Source: UBA1161 sp049520395 (GTDB taxonomy: Bacteria; Planctomycetota; Phycisphaerae; Tepidisphaerales; Tepidisphaeraceae). From it: a DNA stretch of 35,645 bases. The notes under the pieces are model-generated. The model searched no databases and was not told the DNA's origin. It saw only the letters and a list, made by a program, of their open reading frames with translations. Positions 31,966-35,645 of the stretch are shown piece by piece; positions within the stretch are counted from its first letter, which is position 1, and each line of letters begins with the position of its first letter. The translations under genes were made by a program, and so were the position numbers. Location of the stretch: positions 1 to 35,645 of the forward strand of contig JBEKPV010000013.1 of NCBI GenBank assembly GCA_049520395.1. The letters run 5' to 3'.

Positions 31966-33479
31966 ACTTCTTTGACAACCGTCAGGGCTCTTCGCAGATC
32001 GTGCTTTTTCTTCTTCAATTCGGTGTGTTCCGGCGCATTTTTGTAATGTTCATCCAGCGGATAGCACCCGCTGATCAGTCCATTGCGCGGAGCCGACGTG
32101 CATTCGCTGAAGGTCCGACAAATGCGCCGGGTCTGCGGCGGCCGGCCGGCGAGCGTGTCGGCCGGCAGATCGAAATACGACAAGACCATCCGACCGATGC
32201 CGACGAAATCGGTTGACCGCGCTCGAACCGTCGCCTGCGCCACATGCGGCAAATATTCCTGCAAATACGTATACCCGCTGCCGACGAACACAGAATCGGG
32301 ACACGCCTGCTTAAGCTGGCGGACGACATCGATTTGCCGGGCGACGCCGCGCAGCGGGTCTTCGGGGGCTTGGTATCCGTCGCTGGGGGGAAAAATCGCC
32401 GGGCGCTGAAAGTGCGGATTGTAATAGGGCGAGCAGCAACTGACGTTGATGAGCCGCACGCCCAGCTTGCCCAGCATGCGAACCAGGGCGATCGGTTCCG
32501 TCAGATCGATTTCCAGTGGATTCTCCGGATTGCAGCCGAAGCCCCAGCGGTAGGGAAGCAGCGCCGCGAAATTTTCGGGGATGCCCGGCCCCAGTTTCCC
32601 GGAGTGGGCGCGGCTGGGATCCGGCTTGAACGGCGGATGGTCGAACGCGCTGATCCGCACTCCAATCTGCAATCCCCGGCATTTCGCCTGAATGCCGCTA
32701 ATCAGCTCCCGCAGGAACCGCGTCCGATTTTCCAGGCTCCCGCCGAAGGGGCCGCCGCGCGTATGAGCGCTGAGAAATTCATGCCCCAGATACCCATGGC
32801 AATGTTTCAGATCGACGAACCCGAACCCCGCCCGCTGGGCCAAAACCGCCGCACGAATATAGCGGTCGATCAATGCCTTGATGTAATCGTCGCTGATGAC
32901 AACCGAATCGTCCGCGGGATCAATACCGTACTTGCGATCGAGCAGCGGATGGTGATAGAGGATTTTAGGTTCGAGCTTTTCCTTATCGTGTGGTCGGCAA
33001 AATCTCCCGCTATGCGTCAGTTGCAGTCCCACCAGCAGATCGTCGGTCGCTCCGAACTTTTCGCGGTGCGCATCGCGGAGGTTTTCAAGTAATCGAACGA
33101 CCCCTTTTTCGGCTCGCTTTTCGTCCCCATCAATGATGCCGAGTTGATTCGGATTGGCGCGCCCGTCGGATTGCACGGCGAACGCTTCCCCACCCCAAAC
33201 GAGCTTGCACCCGCTCATCCCGAAATGACGCCAGCGGCGAAGCGTGTGTTCGCTCGGCTGGCCATCGGTGGTCGCGTCCCACCCTTCCATCGGCTGGATG
33301 CACCAGCGGTTCCCCACGCGGAATCCCCCCACGTCAATCCCCTCGGCCAGGGGCGAACCCTCGGCCGCGGAGTCAACCTTCAAATCGCACGGCAAATTCA
33401 GGCCCCGCCCCTCCAAATGCCCAGCGAAGGCAGTCGCGTCCTTGAAGTGCCCTATTTTTTCAAATGTCTCCTCAACCAT
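31962..33479 (-). CDS. Old Yellow Enzyme family NADH:flavin oxidoreductase
   Basis: 505 residues, one TIM-barrel flavoenzyme domain. Family blocks visible: WCIQPMEGWDA, LQLTHSGRF (His156), KHCHGYLGHEFLS (His226 and His228, where most members have a His-x-x-His/Asn pair) and GGPFGGSLENRTRF. FMN-dependent reduction of activated alkenes or dienoyl-CoA-like substrates is expected. After the barrel there is a Cys cluster, Cys454-x5-Cys460-x11-Cys472, similar in place to the 4Fe-4S ligands of 2,4-dienoyl-CoA reductases but lacking one Cys and with altered spacing. No C-terminal FAD/NAD domain follows. The ribosome site is weak. Confidence 0.88.
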   Translation of the reverse strand: MVEETFEKIGHFKDATAFAGHLEGRGLNLPCDLKVDSAAEGSPLAEGIDVGGFRVGNRWCIQPMEGWDATTDGQPSEHTLRRWRHFGMSGCKLVWGGEAFAVQSDGRANPNQLGIIDGDEKRAEKGVVRLLENLRDAHREKFGATDDLLVGLQLTHSGRFCRPHDKEKLEPKILYHHPLLDRKYGIDPADDSVVISDDYIKALIDRYIRAAVLAQRAGFGFVDLKHCHGYLGHEFLSAHTRGGPFGGSLENRTRFLRELISGIQAKCRGLQIGVRISAFDHPPFKPDPSRAHSGKLGPGIPENFAALLPYRWGFGCNPENPLEIDLTEPIALVRMLGKLGVRLINVSCCSPYYNPHFQRPAIFPPSDGYQAPEDPLRGVARQIDVVRQLKQACPDSVFVGSGYTYLQEYLPHVAQATVRARSTDFVGIGRMVLSYFDLPADTLAGRPPQTRRICRTFSECTSAPRNGLISGCYPLDEHYKNAPEHTELKKKKHDLRRALTVVKEV

Positions 33480-33586
33480 GACGTCGCCCTATCGGACAGG
33501 AAGTCCGCGCAAAACTCAAGTGGCTCGTTCTCCCAAGGCAGCTTGGGCCTGTTTTTGGGGAAAAATTGTCGCAGGCGCTAAAAATA

Positions 33587-33608
33587 CCCGGAAAAACCGG
33601 GGGATTTT
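33587..33608 (-). terminator. possible leftward terminator-like hairpin upstream of the OYE gene
   Basis: CCCGG, five A, CCGGG (33587-33601) forms a short GC stem with ATTTT on the right and an A-rich run on the left, so on the minus strand it is followed by TATTTTT. It lies between divergent genes where no leftward gene would end; it might be an attenuator or chance. Confidence 0.3.
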
Positions 33609-33654
33609 GTCGCCGAGAGATTGAAATCCCCAAAGATTCCGCTAGTTTCTGGGC

Positions 33655-33758
33655 CGATTCGCCGTCTTAAACGGATTGTGGCGAATCGCTGGCGCGTCGG
33701 AGGGCAGTTCCGATGCGCCAGAATCATAGGGCGGCTTGGACGCGGCGCGGATCGCCGC
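33655..33758 (+). promoter_or_regulatory. three consecutive hairpins in the HU gene leader
   Basis: CGATTCGCC/GGCGAATCG (33655-33688, 16-nt loop), a 12-bp stem TGGCGCGTCGGA/TCCGATGCGCCA with one G-U pair (33690-33720, 7-nt loop), and GCGGCG/CGCCGC (33742-33758, 5-nt loop) lie in a row 60-165 nt before the HU start. No open reading frame covers them. They could be a cis-acting leader. The rest of 33480-33817 holds no gene, only the HU Shine-Dalgarno and a poor promoter. Confidence 0.6.
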
Positions 33759-33817
33759 AAAATCTCTCGGCCGCGTTTCCACTGCGTGTCCAACATTAGG
33801 AAAGGAGATTCCTCTCC

Positions 33818-34126
33818 ATGGCTACAGGCGGCAAAGCATTGACAAAGTCGGAAATCGCCAGTCATCTGGCTGAAAAAGTCGGCGTGAGCAAGAAGCAAGT
33901 CACTCTGCTCCTCCAGGCTCAAGCGGAACTGGCCTATAAACAGGCGAAGAACGTCTTCACCATCCCCGGCATCGGCAAACTCAAACTCGTCGATCGCCCG
34001 GCACGTAAAATGATCATGCGCTTCGGACCCAACACCGGTCAGGAACTCATGATCCCCAAGAGCAAGAAGGTCCGCTTCTCCATCGCCAAGGCGGCCAAGG
34101 ACGCCATCCTCGGCCCCAAAAAGTAA
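33818..34126 (+). CDS. HU-family DNA-binding protein
   Basis: 102 residues, basic. The DNABII fold is recognisable: an N-terminal helical part (TKSEIASHLAEKVGVSKKQV), GIGKLKLVDRPARKM, and the DNA-binding arm where the usual RNPxTG is FGPNTGQ, so the intercalating Pro and the T-G are kept but the Asn is replaced by Gly. The C-terminal helix ends in AAKDAILGPKK. It bends and compacts DNA as a dimer. AAAGGAGA lies ~10 nt before the ATG. It is monocistronic, with a structured leader and a perfect terminator. Confidence 0.93.
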   Translation: MATGGKALTKSEIASHLAEKVGVSKKQVTLLLQAQAELAYKQAKNVFTIPGIGKLKLVDRPARKMIMRFGPNTGQELMIPKSKKVRFSIAKAAKDAILGPKK

Positions 34127-34157
34127 GCCAGGACTGGGAAACGAGAAAACTTTCACC

Positions 34158-34189
34158 GCCGCGAACGCCAAACGTTCGCGGCTTTTTTT
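34158..34189 (+). terminator. intrinsic terminator of the HU gene
   Basis: A perfect 10-bp stem GCCGCGAACG/CGTTCGCGGC with a 5-nt loop (CCAAA) is followed by seven T. It lies 31 nt past the HU stop. Confidence 0.97.
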
Positions 34190-34289
34190 ACGCATTTTAA
34201 AAAGTGGATAGAACCACCAGGAAGCCAAGGCAAAGGCCCCCAGCAAGAAAATCCCATTTATTTGAATTGAATTCTTTTCTCGGCGTGCT

Positions 34290-34565
34290 TTAAAACATCG
34301 CGTTGACATACGGCAGCAGGCTCATATACCGGGCGCGCTTCACCGCGCGGGCGATCATCCGCTGCTCCATCGCGTTGGCTCCGCTTCGTTTGCGGGAAAG
34401 AATCTTACCGTTGCCGCTGACCATCTTGCGCAGCGACTCGGTGTCCTTGTAATCGATGTAAGTCTTCCCCGAAACGCTCGTACGGGCGATCTTCAGCTTC
34501 GGGCGATTGAAGGTCTGGAACTTCTCGGCTTTTTCACGTCGTTCACGACTGCTCGGACCGGCCAT
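34290..34565 (-). CDS. rpsR: 30S ribosomal protein bS18
   Basis: 91 residues from the ATG at 34565. bS18 binds bS6 and the central domain of 16S rRNA in the small subunit platform. The C-terminal core GNGKILSRKR followed by RMIARAVKRARYMSLLPYV is the family signature. The zinc-type Cys residues seen in some bS18 are absent. The open frame continues 21 codons upstream, but the MAGPSSRERR start has GGAG about 9 nt away and fits the family length. It stands apart from rpsF, ssb and rplI, its usual neighbours, which are not in this window. Confidence 0.95.
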   Translation of the reverse strand: MAGPSSRERREKAEKFQTFNRPKLKIARTSVSGKTYIDYKDTESLRKMVSGNGKILSRKRSGANAMEQRMIARAVKRARYMSLLPYVNAMF

Positions 34566-34639
34566 CGGTAATACTCCATCTAATGATTTCGGGGCTGGGG
34601 ATTCTACAGAGCCGCCGATAATAGGCAAGAGCGGGTCGT

Positions 34640-35515
34640 TTACCCCACCATCCGCTTATCGGCAGCGGGGATTTCCGACCGCAGGGCCGCCTTTACGGCG
34701 GCAAGCGACTCCAGCGCCCCGCGAATCAGGTTTTCAGCCGTCGGATTCCTTAGTTCCGACAGGGTGCACGTCCCAACATCCAAGCAAGGGCGGGTTTTTG
34801 CCTTATGCACGCCGGGCATATTGCGCACCAGCGAATTCAGTCTCCGCCCCACGGCCTCGGCCGACCGGCTGTCGCAGCCGGGGAAGATCACGACGAATTG
34901 ATCGCCCCCGTAGCGAAACGCCGAGTCGTTTTGACGAAGTGAACTGTGGATGATCTGCCCAAGTTCGTGCAGTAACGAGTCGCCCGCGCCCGGCAGCTGC
35001 GCATCATTGAGTTCTCGCAGATTCTGCACATCGAGCATCAGGATCGAAAGCGGCGCCGCATCGGCGAGGCACTGGCGAACCAATTGCGGCAAAAGCTGAT
35101 CGAGCAGCCGCCGATTATGCAAACCGGTCAGCACATCGCAATTCGCCTGATGCCGCAGCGATTCCACCAGCCGCTGCAGCGCGCTGGTGCGGTTTTCGAT
35201 CCGAACCTGGCACTCCTGATCCAGCGACGCGATGGTCTGTTTCTGAGCGCGTATTTCACGAAGGAGATTTTGCACTTCCTCAGCCACCGGCGCAAGCAGC
35301 CCGCGCACTTCCGCAAGTTCCTCGATCGGGGCCTTGCCGGCATGAATATTACTGATGAGATGTGCCAGCCGAACCGGTGAATTCCGCAATCTCAAGGCCT
35401 GGCGATGAAGATAAAACCAGCCGACAGGCAGAGCCGTGACAAACATCCCCGCGGCGATAATCCCGAAAACTGCGTAATCGCCCATCTCAGTTAACTCCAA
35501 CGCCGTCGAATTCAT
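34640..35515 (-). CDS. membrane-anchored GGDEF-type protein with GGDQF site
   Basis: 291 residues. One N-terminal helix (~14-36), a coiled-coil linker (~75-120), then a GGDEF domain (~125-285) with DVLTGLHNRRLLDQLL, LDVQNLRELND and the active-site loop FRYGGDQF. The signature is G203-G204-D205-Q206-F207: the catalytic third position is kept but the fourth, normally Glu and a metal ligand, is Gln. The inhibitory site R194-Q-N-D197 sits exactly five residues upstream. It may be a diguanylate cyclase of low activity or a c-di-GMP sensor. GGGAG is 3-4 nt before the ATG. Confidence 0.85.
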   Translation of the reverse strand: MNSTALELTEMGDYAVFGIIAAGMFVTALPVGWFYLHRQALRLRNSPVRLAHLISNIHAGKAPIEELAEVRGLLAPVAEEVQNLLREIRAQKQTIASLDQECQVRIENRTSALQRLVESLRHQANCDVLTGLHNRRLLDQLLPQLVRQCLADAAPLSILMLDVQNLRELNDAQLPGAGDSLLHELGQIIHSSLRQNDSAFRYGGDQFVVIFPGCDSRSAEAVGRRLNSLVRNMPGVHKAKTRPCLDVGTCTLSELRNPTAENLIRGALESLAAVKAALRSEIPAADKRMVG

Positions 35516-35615
35516 CGGCTCCCGACGCGCCGATCAGCAGCGATACTGAGTCCGATTACCCCCTTCCGTCCGCGAATCCGGCATGAATTAACCAACCAGC
35601 CCCCACAGCCGATAT

Positions 35616-35639
35616 AACCGGTGCATCCTTACACCGGTT
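35616..35639. other. 8-bp hairpin at the right edge
   Basis: AACCGGTG and CACCGGTT (8-nt loop) form a perfect stem just before the window ends. It may be a terminator of a gene outside the window; the remaining 6 bases do not allow a decision. Confidence 0.35.
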
Positions 35640-35645
35640 TCTCGA

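Noticed and set aside
33578..34309. 243-codon minus-strand frame opposite HU
   Set aside because: It covers the HU gene, its terminator and its leader in antisense; HU has unambiguous family motifs.

Overview
The window reads as a chromosomal segment of a bacterium, most plausibly a member of the Planctomycetota (Phycisphaerae-like). The reasons are the large TPR/O-GlcNAc-transferase paralogues, a divergent HU protein, RibBA and bS18 in isolation, a HEAT-repeat lipoprotein beside Lnt, and many starts with no Shine-Dalgarno. The taxonomic call is inference. No rRNA, tRNA, insertion sequence, phage gene or CRISPR array was found. Coding density is high and most genes are chromosomal housekeeping or envelope functions.

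Layout. 0.2-3.1 kb (+): a GlmU-like nucleotidyl/acyltransferase, a small three-helix membrane protein and trpS. 3.1-12.1 kb (-): a leftward operon that starts with rsmE, continues with a Pro/Tyr-rich membrane protein, and ends with four consecutive TPR-GT41 (SPINDLY/OGT-type) glycosyltransferases joined by stop/start overlaps or gaps of at most 12 nt. 12.3-13.1 kb (+): an Ala/Pro-rich protein with a C-terminal membrane anchor. 13.1-16.3 kb (-): an NmrA-like reductase, nadE and a PilZ protein whose transcript ends at a clear intrinsic terminator. 16.5-20.7 kb (+): MarR regulator, pirin, YceI, a polytopic membrane protein and an M48 protease, probably one operon. 20.7-23.5 kb (+): a c-di-AMP (ydaO-type) riboswitch and a KimA-like APC transporter. 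23.6-24.8 kb (-): ribBA. 24.9-26.2 kb: three small unknown genes, one a paralogue of the protein at 1.5 kb. 26.3-28.0 kb (-): an MreC-like coiled-coil protein, a 56-residue one-helix protein and a GNAT protein. 28.4-31.1 kb (-): lnt and a HEAT-repeat lipoprotein that overlap. 31.1-33.5 kb: an alpha/beta hydrolase facing an Old Yellow Enzyme family protein. 33.8-35.5 kb: HU with a structured leader and a perfect terminator, rpsR, and a GGDEF-type protein with a GGDQF site.

Systems view. Second-messenger themes recur: c-di-AMP riboswitch, PilZ, GGDEF. Several housekeeping genes (the 202 gene, trpS, rsmE, nadE, marR, ribBA) carry a -10-like hexamer 6-10 nt before the ATG and no convincing Shine-Dalgarno, suggesting leaderless transcripts. 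The most distinctive items are the four-gene OGT array, the riboswitch/transporter unit, the recurrent leaderless promoter pattern, and the undescribed WEDI-motif membrane protein pair.
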